Assembly (NCBI GenBank): GCA_028565635.1
Contig: JAOXYB010019005.1
Span: 1 to 18,039 of the forward strand
From: Phoronis ovalis
Taxonomy: Eukaryota > Phoronida > Phoronidae
Direction of reading: 5' to 3'
Length of the DNA: 18,039 nt
In this document: piece by piece, positions 1-8,642 of the stretch
Layout: every line of letters starts with the position of its first letter
Position numbering within the stretch: the first letter of the stretch is position 1
Position numbers and translations under genes: made by a program
Notes under the pieces: model-generated
What the model saw: the letters and a program-made list of their open reading frames with translations, nothing else
The model's database searches: none
Told to the model about the DNA's origin: nothing

Positions 1-348
1 ATAAAAAATAGTAATTCCACATTATAATTTTACATAGATTATATCTTAGCCTATCAACTAAATTCATAAAAGACATTTTTTAACCAAGTCACATTTTGGT
101 TACAACCAGAAAACGAGATATATAAATAATTATAATGGTATCACCTTTACAATACTTAACTTATCTGCTTCGGGCGTGTATATGTCAACTATTTAATTTT
201 ACAGTGCTATTCTTTCACCACTCCATTATAATTACCAGTATATTTTAGTAAAACCAAAGAGAAAACTGTATATTTACCATCCTAAATTTTCAAATAATAT
301 TTTTTTTGACAATTTATGAATGTTGCGTGAATTACTGAATGTTTTCAG
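1..348 (+). other. Intron (upstream part), no exon recognised
   Basis: AT-rich sequence with no open frame bounded by splice sites. It ends with a pyrimidine-containing acceptor at 341-348 (GTTTTCAG). The exon at 349 begins mid-codon, one base being supplied upstream, so at least one earlier coding exon exists outside the window. Confidence 0.6.
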
Positions 349-575
349 AAAATAAGTTCTTACCAGAATTCAGGAAACACTTTGAAGAAGTGACTGCGTC
401 CCCAAACCAGTACTTGGTGTACACTGCCGAGGCTTTGGACGATGATTTAAATCGAGGGTGTTCGCAAGATTCATGTTGGTGCACGGATATCCATTACACC
501 ATTTCTGGTAGTGACTTGTTTGATATAGGCGAGTTAACTGGAGAGGCAAGTATCCGGGGATGTTTTATGTCAACA
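349..575 (+). CDS. Exon 1: N-terminal part of a cadherin-like domain
   Basis: Acceptor TTTTCAG at 342-348; donor GTATAT at 576; enters in phase 1 and leaves in phase 0. The peptide shows a cadherin-type outline: LPEF near the start, then YTAEALDDD (compare the A-x-D-x-D element), then IHYTISGSDLFDIGELTGEASI (compare Y.I..G.LF.I...TG.I), with the run split here across positions about 472-556. Three cysteines in a CSQDSCWC stretch are an insertion unlike standard cadherin repeats. The calcium-binding motifs are degenerate, so this may be a cadherin-fold domain without full calcium binding. The donor is moderate; reading through it gives a stop at 624-626. Confidence 0.65.
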
Positions 576-728
576 GTATATTTGTTAAAAATATGCAAAC
601 CGTTAGATGATATTTTAGTAAATTGATGGAAAGGAAATCATAAGTCATATGAAAGACTCTCCAATATGCAGTTACAGTACATATATATTTGTTCGGAATG
701 ATTGTATTTAATTTAATTTGCATTTTAG

Positions 729-917
729 GTATACGCCCTTAAGTCTTACCTGGAACCAGGAAGAACTTACCGGTTTACAATTACAGCTAGTAATATGAAC
801 CCTGTATCAGGCAACTATACGAAAGGTCAAAGCATGAAATTGCAAGTTAAAGTCTATGATCTATCTGACTATGACTGGGAACCACGCGAGTATTCTCATA
901 TCAGACACAGGAGAGAT
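729..917 (+). CDS. Exon 2: end of cadherin-like domain plus furin-type linker
   Basis: Acceptor CATTTTAG at 721-728, donor GTAAGC at 918, both ends phase 0, 63 codons. YRFTITASN followed by a GQSMKLQVKVYDL strand matches the last two beta strands of a cadherin repeat (Y.LTV.A.D ... V.V.V.D). The exon closes with HIRHRRD, containing the R-x-R-R furin consensus just before the tandem array starts. Cleavage there would separate the cadherin-like region from the modules; this is inference from the motif alone. Confidence 0.7.
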
Positions 918-1247
918 GTAAGCCTGCATTATTTTACCTTGTTTCTTATTTTATAAGTTAAAGTTGCAATTACTCTCCAAATGTAACAGTAAATTATTCT
1001 TTACAATTGCTCTAAGTACTTTTATTTAGAATTATTTTTTATTTGTTTAACAATATTTTCGTACTTGCTTTGTTATTGTACTTGATTATACTGAAACATT
1101 AACATTTTTAGAGAGCATTTTTTTTCTTTGGTATTAGACACTCTTGTTTGCTGTGCACATGTAGACAATATATTTTTATTGTTTTGTTATCATATCCTCA
1201 GATTACTATACTTTTAACAGTTTTTGCTGAATATACCGATGTTTCAG
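918..1247 (+). other. Intron 2, AT-rich, nothing recognised
   Basis: Homopolymer-rich A/T sequence ending in the acceptor GATGTTTCAG. A second AG at 1219-1220 is possible but the exon at 1248 gives the clean module start. Confidence 0.6.
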
Positions 1248-1535
1248 ATAACATTTGAAGGTGCAAGTATTCCCGACAATGTTACATTGTACATGACTAA
1301 AATGGATGGTTACGAAAATGTAACCGAAGCTCGTGTTGGTGACAAAATTAGCTTCCGTGTTGCTTTACATTTTCCTCTGACAACTACGCATCTGGTATCA
1401 ATTGAGCTGTTTACTCCTGACAACGAAACTACGGTCATGGTTTTGTGCGATCCTCGTATTTCGCATGTTGGATCCAATCTTGACGTTAGTCCTTCAATTA
1501 CACCAACGATGACAGAGCGTAATGAGCCTTACCAA
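1248..1535 (+). CDS. Exon 3: module 1, first half
   Basis: Acceptor GTTTCAG, donor GTGAGT at 1536, phase 0 at both ends, 96 codons. It contains the module signature ARVGDKISFRVALHFP, an IELFTPDNET strand, then VLCDPRISHVGSNLDV. Compared with the other modules (C-x12-C) the second cysteine is replaced by Val, leaving one unpaired Cys. Three sequons (DNVT, ENVT, DNET) indicate an extracellular glycoprotein. Confidence 0.85.
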
Positions 1536-1687
1536 GTGAGTTGACGCACTTTCCAAAACAAGGTTTCGTTGTATTTTTCATGAAAAAAAAAAATTAGATT
1601 TAAAAAAAAGCGTATGTTACTTTCTGAAATTGCAATTGGCGGTTAATTATCAGTTGATGAATAGTTCTGAACTCTTTGTTGTTGTAG

Positions 1688-1915
1688 TATGACCATGCCA
1701 TTTTTTATCTTGGCAACGTGACCAACAACGGAAACAACGACAATACACACAATGCAAGCGCTCTGTATGTGGATTTTTACGCTATCATGATTGCCACGAA
1801 CGATAGCGGCGTCAGTAACGGTACGACCTACTGGGTTAGTGCAGGTACTGAATATAATGATGGCGATGAAGTCTGGGTTGGACAAGCGTCTTTTGATGCT
1901 GTCATTGATAATTAT
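1688..1915 (+). CDS. Exon 4: module 1, second half
   Basis: Acceptor TTGTTGTAG, donor GTGAGT at 1916, phase 0 at both ends, 76 codons. It carries the FYLGNVTN strand, corresponding to LG.(I/V)T in the sister modules, and the VWVGQASF motif at about 1871-1894 that marks the end of each module. Four sequons lie in the first 55 residues. Confidence 0.85.
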
Positions 1916-2099
1916 GTGAGTAGTATAAAGATTTTTTCTCTAACATTTCATTACTGTATATTTCGCTATCAAAACATCCTTACAATTTTGTTATCAGTCT
2001 GGCGTTGTCGAAATAATCATGCATTCACGGCATATACATGCATATTTATACACGTACTAGAATAGTGGATACCTTGATTATTCGTGAACTTCTGTGTAG

Positions 2100-2397
2100 G
2101 TACCATCAGAGGCTCCGTCACTGAATCTTACCGGTCCAGAAGAAGTCATGATTGGCACGTCTGTCACTGTCACTCTTGAGATGCTGATACCATATCCGTC
2201 TGTCGCCTTGTCGGTAGACGCCTTTGCGCCACTTAACACTACGGGGGTCATGTCCGTGTGTGACATCCAGTTTGCAACTGCTGGAATGAATTATGCCTGT
2301 CTGCAACAAGCAGTGTTTAGTAAATCATTTTATCAGAATGAGGGAGAAACAGCCAATTTTAGAGGCCGGCTTGACATGGGCACGATCACAAACACAA
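2100..2397 (+). CDS. Exon 5: module 2, first part
   Basis: Acceptor TCTGTGTAG, donor GTGAGT at 2398; starts in phase 0 and ends in phase 1. Motifs in order: MIGTSVTVTLEMLIP, VDAFAPLN, CDIQFATAGMNYAC (C-x12-C) and LDMGTITNT. The layout, with a strand before a LPxx-like turn and then DLGxxTN, recalls bacterial DUF11 or isopeptide-forming fimbrial repeats. Confidence 0.87.
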
Positions 2398-2862
2398 GTG
2401 AGTATTTTTTTCTATTTCTACAGAACGGCTTTGTCTGTAGCTGAAGATAACTAATTAAACCTTCTTGCTATAAAACCAATTTGCCATTGTAAATAAATGC
2501 AAATTGTGGCAAATATAAAATCTGTATATATACTTAAAATGGTAAATTTTTTGGAATTAAAACCACTTTGCTTTTTTGTGTCAAATAAAGCAGTTTTTAA
2601 CATTCCAAATGCACCGCCTTTTTCCTAAAAGAAATTTTTGCCTCCACCATTAAATTCACCATGAAATAAATTTACATCTAATTACTTTAACTTTGAATGT
2701 TTCTCTTTTCTCTGCTCAATGATAAAGTTGATCGTCACTGAAAACAAATTTACCGTAAATTACGGCAAATAATATCGTAATAATATACACTTGTTAGTTT
2801 TGCCGAATATTTTAGACATGCATCATATCGATAGTTGCCTATAAATGCACTTTACATTGTAG
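2398..2862 (+). other. Intron inside module 2
   Basis: 465 bases, AT-rich. It holds a hairpin at 2750-2768 (arms TTACCGTAA and TTACGGCAA, 8 of 9 paired, one-base loop), and a 15-mer at 2576-2590 that recurs in the intron at 3861-3875. No exon is seen. Confidence 0.6.
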
Positions 2863-3053
2863 GGACCCGAGAGGCGAGTTTAGATGATCAAGATAAATTG
2901 ACAGTTGAAATAGTGCTCCGGTTGAACAATGACGATACCTTGGTGGACGAATATTTCTGGATTGGCGTTGCAGTTGAGGTTGGATCCGGTTACATTTGGG
3001 CAGGACAAATTAGAATAAAAGCCACAAATAACACAAATGACACAAATGTTATG
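2863..3053 (+). CDS. Exon 6: module 2, C-terminal part
   Basis: Acceptor ACATTGTAG, donor GTATGT at 3054; phase 1 in, phase 0 out. It encodes the DKLTVEIVLRL strand and the YIWAGQIRI motif, then a sequon-rich linker (NNTNDTN). The joined module 2 is 163 residues. Confidence 0.85.
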
Positions 3054-3316
3054 GTATGTGAATATTAAGAAACAAAAAACGCATAAATTTTATTTTTGTC
3101 GTAGACATATAATTAAATTTTTGAATATAAAAATTTATTTTAGCAAATTTATTCAAAATATTTTGAAGGTTCTACTGGGAACAATTTTGTGACCTTCATA
3201 TTTACTCTCTTAGCTTCTCCTCATCACAGAACACTTAGCAGAAATCTAAACAATGTTAATATTTTGCACCTGTGTTATTTTGAATTTAGATGTTAAAATG
3301 TTCATTTATTTTCCAG

Positions 3317-3796
3317 ACCGAAGCACCAGTATTCTCCATGGTGACGAAAACAGAAGGCAACATCACTATTGGTCAGTCTGTAGTTTTTGAGGCGGAGATG
3401 CAAATACCATCCAAAACCGGGTCATTTTACAAACTAGAGGCATTTGTACCTGTCAATGATTCTTTACCTCGTTTTAAAATATGCAGTGTTAAAGTTACGT
3501 CTTACGGTGCCAATATACCTTGTTATGACACCGCTGTGTATACGAACTATGCCAATATAAGTGGTTACGTTGACAGAATTTTGGGTAACTTAGGCAATTT
3601 GTATAATACTGGATCGTCAAGTGATAGTGCAGCTAGTACCGTCAAATTTGAGATTGTCATACAAGTATTGAATCATTCAATGAACTACGATGGGGTTGAT
3701 GCATGGATTACTTTTGGAATGAATTTTGATGGTGATAGAATGTGGGTTGGGCAAAATAAGATCACTTTGGTGGAATCGGGAATTGCTGCAATCACA
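3317..3796 (+). CDS. Exon 7: module 3, complete in a single exon
   Basis: Acceptor ATTTTCCAG, donor GTAAGT at 3797, phase 0 at both ends, 160 codons. The whole module is present without an internal intron: ITIGQSVVFEAEMQIP, LEAFVPVND, CSVKVTSYGANIPC (C-x12-C), the LGNLGNLYNTG turn, VKFEIVIQVLN and MWVGQNKI. This is the clearest template for the domain boundaries in the array, because the exon equals one module. Confidence 0.9.
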
Positions 3797-4066
3797 GTAA
3801 GTTTAAATTAATAATAATATCTTTAAAAAATGATGTAAGAAAATAAATTTTAGCCATAAATTGTGTCAAATAAAGTAGAGTTCTAATAAATGTAATTTGT
3901 AAGTTGCACTATTTCAAACAAATAATTCCGTATTTCAAAGTAGTAATACTATAGCATTGGTAACGTACATTAAGTCCTAATTGCCCAGGTAGCTTTTTGC
4001 TAAGATATTGAGATATTCAGAGGGCATCAGGAACGATGTCATAATTCCTTGTTTTCTTGACTACAG

Positions 4067-4320
4067 AATAGCACTGCGCCCGATATAAACTTACGTTATG
4101 GCGCCTTGTCAGCAGAGACACATGTGACAGGCACAGCTGAAGTGTTTTTAGATGTACAAACGGAACCTGGCATAACTTACCCACAGATAAATATCGAATT
4201 CCTGACTCCTCTAGAGAACAACTCAGCCGTAATGAGCATATGTAAAGCAGAACTAGTCTCCGTTGGCACTAATCTTCCTTGTTTAAATCCGACAGATTAT
4301 TCATTTGCCTACACTTCTAC
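4067..4320 (+). CDS. Exon 8: module 4, first part
   Basis: Acceptor GACTACAG, donor GTAAGT at 4321; phase 0 in, phase 2 out. It includes IEFLTPLENN and CKAELVSVGTNLPC (C-x12-C). The donor sits 12-13 residues after the second Cys, close to the place of the intron in module 6, and in the same phase. Confidence 0.87.
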
Positions 4321-4594
4321 GTAAGTATTGCCTGTGTCATTAGTAAATGGCAATGTTATTAACAGCAGCATTTCATACGGACGTACCAGATTTGAAAGTG
4401 AATATTTGGTATTGGCTAATATTTATAATAATCTTTTGTTCACGTTGACGGTTGTTTATATAATTATATATATTAACTTAATTAAATGGTACATAGCAAT
4501 GGAAATTATTGGTGTTATAGTATATTCCGGGGAGTGTACTGCTAAAACTACGTACGCCACAGAACATGAAGTCGGTGTTACATCTCAATTTTAG

Positions 4595-4844
4595 ATTTGA
4601 CAATGCACTCTATACCAAAGCCAAATTAAGCCTAGGTGTGGTCAGTGATGTAAGCTCCAATACAAATAGAACTACCCAGGACACAATAAGTCTTCGACTT
4701 TTAGCACGATTGCATAATCATATAAATGTTGAAAATGGCAGTATTATATGGCTGAGTGGCGGTGTCGTCTATGGTGGCAGTTACATTTGGGTTGGACAAA
4801 TCGCTGTAACAGCACTCAAGGATATGGTGGCATCATTGAATCAG
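4595..4844 (+). CDS. Exon 9: module 4, second part
   Basis: Acceptor CAATTTTAG, donor GTATTT at 4845; phase 2 in, phase 0 out. It carries LSLGVVSDV, DTISLRLLARL and YIWVGQIAVTAL. The donor is less ideal than others in the gene, but an in-phase exon follows at 4997. The joined module is 168 residues. Confidence 0.85.
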
Positions 4845-4996
4845 GTATTTAAAAGGGGCACAATTTCTCATCTGCTTCCCATGTATTATGATTCATAATT
4901 TTAAATATTAAATTAAAATGTGCAGTATTTTTTATTCAAATAGTCTAAAAATGATACTTAGTAACCCGAAACAATACTTATTATCATTTATTCCAG

Positions 4997-5288
4997 AGTG
5001 GCGATCAACCGTTGTTAAATGTGAACCTACAACAGTCGTCCAACATTATTGATTCCGGTAGTATTGCAAGTTACAGAATTTTAATCAAAGTGCCTCCATC
5101 ATCAACAGCTCATTATACAATGACAATTATCGTTAATGAGACTCAAAGTGTATGTAATGTCAGAATAATCACTGTTGGAGACAACCTCCCATGTGTCGAC
5201 CCTTCTATACAGACAAACTACACCGCACATACAACAGTGAGTGGAAACTCACAAGCTGTTCTTAATATTGGAGCTCTCACCAATCAAG
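4997..5288 (+). CDS. Exon 10: module 5, first part
   Basis: Acceptor TTATTCCAG, donor GTGAGC at 5289; phase 0 in, phase 1 out. Motifs: SIASYRILIKVPP, TIIVNETQ, CNVRIITVGDNLPC (C-x12-C) and VLNIGALTNQ. The intron falls directly after the LG..TN element in phase 1, exactly as in module 2. The frame stays open for about 60 codons into the intron, but that extension does not look like the module. Confidence 0.87.
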
Positions 5289-6043
5289 GTGAGCAACTGC
5301 AGATGATAAAGATTTCCATTTTCAAACATGTTGTATACGAATACACGCACATGTGTTTTTTCGTTAAAATACATTTTTCATTTGATCTTGTGTTGAGCTG
5401 CTCAATGCGAATCGAAACTAAATTGAATCTCTTAGATAAACAGCTTTTTTTTACAAAATTGTATGTTCCATAAATTTGTTTTTCAGTTTAGCGTATTCCA
5501 GATTGTCAAAACCGCCATATCCAAAATATTCTAATAGACTATTTGCATGCATTTGGTGGAGCCACCAGTCTGAGACTAAAACGATTCCAGCATGTCACAT
5601 TTTATGAATGAACAATAATGTAGTTCTGCGTGCGCTCACGCGATACATTCACAAAATGCATCCTTCACATGCTAAGCCAAAACCACAAAAAGTCTTATGT
5701 TCGTTGATCTAAGAAATGTCCTCCTTTTTGTGAGCATAATATTACATAACCAACTATTTATTAATAATTTTTTTACCCTGTTAAATGTTTCCGTTTAAAG
5801 CTTTTCTAAAGTCACATTTAAAAAAAGAAGTATTGTGTATAACTAAATGATGCTGGGATCGAAAGGGTTTGAGTGTGGCGCCCTCAAGTGCAAGCAAATA
5901 GTCTATTGTCCTGTAGGGAATCCGATGTGGAGCTTTGGACATTGTTGGAAATTCAGCAATGTAGTACTGACAAGCACGAGTTCGTGAGTTGTTCTCCGGG
6001 TTGTTCTTAGGTTTAGCACTTTAAATTTTAATCTTATTGATAG
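5289..6043 (+). other. Intron inside module 5, carrying a probable MITE
   Basis: 755 bases, the longest intron of this gene in the window. Its centre is occupied by the inverted-repeat element listed separately; the remainder is AT-rich with no exon. Confidence 0.7.
5533..5907. mobile_element. Probable MITE (non-autonomous DNA transposon)
   Basis: The ends are inverted repeats: 33 bases from 5533 inward match the reverse complement of 33 bases ending at 5907 at 28 positions, including a perfect outer 14 (AATAGACTATTTGC). The 375-base interior has no coding frame of note. No convincing target-site duplication is visible: TA precedes the left end but not the right. It could therefore be an old insertion or a folded repeat of another class. 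A stem TGGTGG-AG-CCACCA lies just inside the left end. Confidence 0.6.
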
Positions 6044-6237
6044 CAAGTGGTAGCATTGGCAACAGTTCTGGAATATTTGATGCCAATACGGTGGAACTTG
6101 AAGTCGTTTTACAACTTAGCAGAAACGCTACTGCTGGCGACGAACACTGGGCTCAGTTTACACTTACATATGGTGAGAATGGTGAGGTCACACAGCCACA
6201 GGCAATCTACACGTCAAATAACACTGCTCATATTTCC
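6044..6237 (+). CDS. Exon 11: module 5, second part
   Basis: Acceptor TTGATAG, donor GTAAGT at 6238; phase 1 in, phase 0 out. It encodes TVELEVVLQLS and ends TSNNTAHIS. The conserved W(V/A)GQ is missing here: the aligned stretch reads GEVTQPQAI. The joined module is 162 residues. Confidence 0.85.
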
Positions 6238-6420
6238 GTAAGTAAATACATTTCCCACTAGTTGAGCATTCTGCTAGTTGTTACTTTTAATTTACTAATG
6301 GACTAGACTGTATTAATGTACCAAGACGCTGAAAGGGTATTTATTTCAGGATTTTCATTTTGTGTTTTTTTGCTTCTGTTGTCTGTTTGTTTTACAATAT
6401 AAAATACATTTATTCTGCAG

Positions 6421-6686
6421 AATGAAACACTTCCCAACGTGAGAATGACGACGGTCTCTCCGATAACTAACGGTTCAAATATATCAGTGGCTATTGGACA
6501 GACAGTGACTACATATTTGGACATCGTAGTTAAACCAAACTCATCTGATACTCTTCGCGTCAAATTTTTAACACCTGTTGATGGCGCTGGACAGCTAGAG
6601 ATATGCGACGTAAACGTAATACATGTTGGAACAAATTTGCCTTGTTCTATAATAACTGATCTAAGAACAACGATTTATTCTTCAAG
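6421..6686 (+). CDS. Exon 12: module 6, first part
   Basis: Acceptor TATTCTGCAG, donor GTATAA at 6687; phase 0 in, phase 2 out. Motifs: VAIGQTVTTYLDIVV, VKFLTPVDG and CDVNVIHVGTNLPC (C-x12-C). The second Cys region is nearly identical to module 4 (VGTNLPC in both). Confidence 0.87.
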
Positions 6687-7078
6687 GTATAATGAGCCAA
6701 TTCCAGTCATTTTATTGTAGCTTTTGCAATTGTATTATCATCACCGCCGTCAATATCATTTCCTGATCTGCCAGCCACCTGCGTCATTGTCGCCACCTCA
6801 GCATCGTTATTATCGGGATAATTGCTGTCGTTGTGATCTTTTTTTCCTCATCATTATGATATTCTTTATGTTTTTGACTTCAATTTAAAAGTAAAAATTA
6901 TCACTGCAACAGCTAACGTGTAGAGCCGTTAATCATTGTAAGCAACAAAAACATTCCGCCATGCAATCCGGACTTTTAAAATTATTGTGACCTTATAATA
7001 TTATTATACAATAATTTAATGTTTAACTTTTGTTTTACGGTAATCTACATATTTTTATTGCTTGACGTTCTGTTCCAG
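6687..7078 (+). other. Intron inside module 6, with degenerate triplet-like sequence
   Basis: The stretch at about 6730-6860 is rich in TCA, ATC and CGTC triplets without a regular unit, resembling a decayed trinucleotide repeat. No exon is seen. Confidence 0.5.
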
Positions 7079-7169
7079 GGTTAATTCCACTTACGTAGAT
7101 GAAGGAGCAATAGATTTAGGAGTGGTATGCCAGCATCCAATCAAAACAGAGGGCAGTGACGTCGATATT
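7079..7169 (+). CDS. Exon 13: module 6, short middle exon
   Basis: Acceptor TGTTCCAG, donor GTAAGA at 7170; phase 2 in, phase 0 out, 91 bases. It encodes VDEGAIDLGVV, the LG element, and a short acidic link GSDVDI. It is too short to stand out alone. It is supported by phase on both sides and by filling the exact gap in the module alignment. Confidence 0.75.
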
Positions 7170-7810
7170 GTAAGATTATTTATTTAATAATTAAAAATTG
7201 ATAAAAAAATATTTAAATATGTTGCAGTAATACTTGCCCATAAAGTGTCTGGTTGTCCAACTGTAAAACAGTTAAGTGATTGAAGACTCCTTTTGAATTA
7301 AGTTCGACTTCTCAATTTTGCTTTGAACGTATTAAAAGCTATTGATCGAAGGTCTTTTTGCACTAAAGTAAGAACCACTAACTCAAATTTTTTTGTTTCA
7401 ATCTTCAACCTGACGTACAAAGTAGTTGTATTAACAGCTTTTGCTAAGTTGTATTTTTGTGTTGTGTTTCTCACTTCTCCTTTCAATATTCATTTTAGGG
7501 GGGGGGCTATAGGGGGGTTTTCACGAGCAGCGAGCATTGTGGTCTGTTAAGTCCGAGCTGCGAGCATCCATTGACTCTAAAATGCGAGAATTTTTACTTG
7601 CCGCGAGCATTTGCAATTTTTAAGGGCGAACATTGCATCCTTTACACCCCTCATTTTAGAATCTTTTAATAAATACCGGTTCTAAATCTAAAGACTATTT
7701 TCACTGGTAGGTCTCTAAATGGAGCTGACGTTCAGATTGCGGAAAAAGGATAACAAAAATATGTCCATCTTGTACTGTGTCTTAGATATTAGAAAATTTT
7801 TTATTTTTAG
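7170..7810 (+). other. Intron inside module 6, with a repeat cassette
   Basis: 641 bases. Open frames at 7298-7550 on both strands lack splice context and family features. The G-rich, GCGAGCAT-bearing cassette in it is listed separately. Confidence 0.6.
7491..7659. repeat. G-run and GCGAGCAT repeat cassette flanked by 8-base direct repeats
   Basis: CATTTTAG occurs at 7491-7498 and at 7652-7659. Between them lie a 9-G run, a second 6-G run, and five copies or near copies of GCGAGCAT, starting at about 7530, 7560, 7584, 7603 and 7626. GC content is clearly above the surrounding intron. It could be a small inserted repeat with the 8-mer as target duplication, or a decayed minisatellite. No family is recognised. 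Confidence 0.5.
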
Positions 7811-7960
7811 ATTCGTGTGGAAGGCATAGCAAGAGTCTCTGAGCAATTGTCCGGTTCAGCTGCACTTAGTGGAACTGTTCTACTCGGTGACACATTACTG
7901 TATGTGGGACAAACCCAGCTCACCTTTACAGATCAATTTACAGACTATCAGTCTGGACAG
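7811..7960 (+). CDS. Exon 14: module 6, last part
   Basis: Acceptor TTATTTTTAG, donor GTATAA at 7961, phase 0 at both ends, 50 codons. It encodes a beta strand (IRVEGIARV) and LLYVGQTQLTF, the YVGQ variant of the module-end motif. The joined module is 169 residues over three exons, the most divided of the array. Confidence 0.8.
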
Positions 7961-8100
7961 GTATAAAATAGATTCAGCTCCACATTTACTGTATTTTAGA
8001 TATAAATACACTGACTTGACACATTGTACTGCACCTAGAATAACGTTTGCATAGAATGATTTGTTTACATCATTTATTAAATGTCCTTTGTTTGTATTAG

Positions 8101-8642
8101 GGTACAATGTCTGTAGCAGGAGGTTCTTCAGTAAGCTTGAAAGTTAGAGAGAGTTTTACAGTTAGCGTAAAGTTGACCATCCCTGATAACTCCGCTGTTC
8201 GAGTGGCGTTACAAGTTGAATCACCTGTATCTGACGGGGCTTTTATGGTAGTAAAGGACATACAGTTAGTTTCTGGAGGGGCTAATCTGGCTTGCGTAGA
8301 CAGTATGGTAGGAAGAGTAAAACCCACACTGTTGTCCTCAGAAAATACGACACAGATAAATAAAGGAATTCTTGATCTTGGCATCACTACACATACCGGT
8401 GTTTCGACTCGCCTAGGTGCATATCGGCAGGATGATGACAAGTTAACAATCAATGTAACACTAGAATTGCAGGACAATGTACCAGCAGATAACAATACCG
8501 TACAATCAGTTATTTTTACCGGTGTTGTTGGTAATTTTTCGCACGTGCACAACCAGACAGTTACTGTTGTTAAGGATGGTACTGAACAGCCTGGTCTTGA
8601 GGTCAACGTTACACTCAATACATCCGTGGTGTACACTAGAAC
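8101..8642 (+). CDS. Exon 15: module 7, single exon plus linker to module 8
   Basis: Acceptor TTTGTATTAG, donor GTAAGT at 8643; phase 0 in, phase 2 out, 542 bases. An intronless module: KVRESFTVSVKLTIP, LQVESPVSDG, DIQLVSGGANLAC, then ILDLGITTHTG, LTINVTLELQD and FTGVVGNF. The first Cys of the C-x12-C pair is Lys and only the second remains. The W(V/A)GQ motif is absent. The tail (LEVNVTLNTSVV) starts the next domain, so this exon crosses the module border, unlike the others. Confidence 0.88.

Noticed and set aside
5012-5473. Reading through the exon 10 donor as one 153-residue coding region
   Set aside because: After 5288 the frame loses all module character, the donor GTGAGC is good, and the remaining module half is found in phase at 6044.
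7298-7550. Overlapping open frames on both strands in the module 6 intron
   Set aside because: No recognisable motif, no in-phase splice sites, and the exons on either side already complete module 6.
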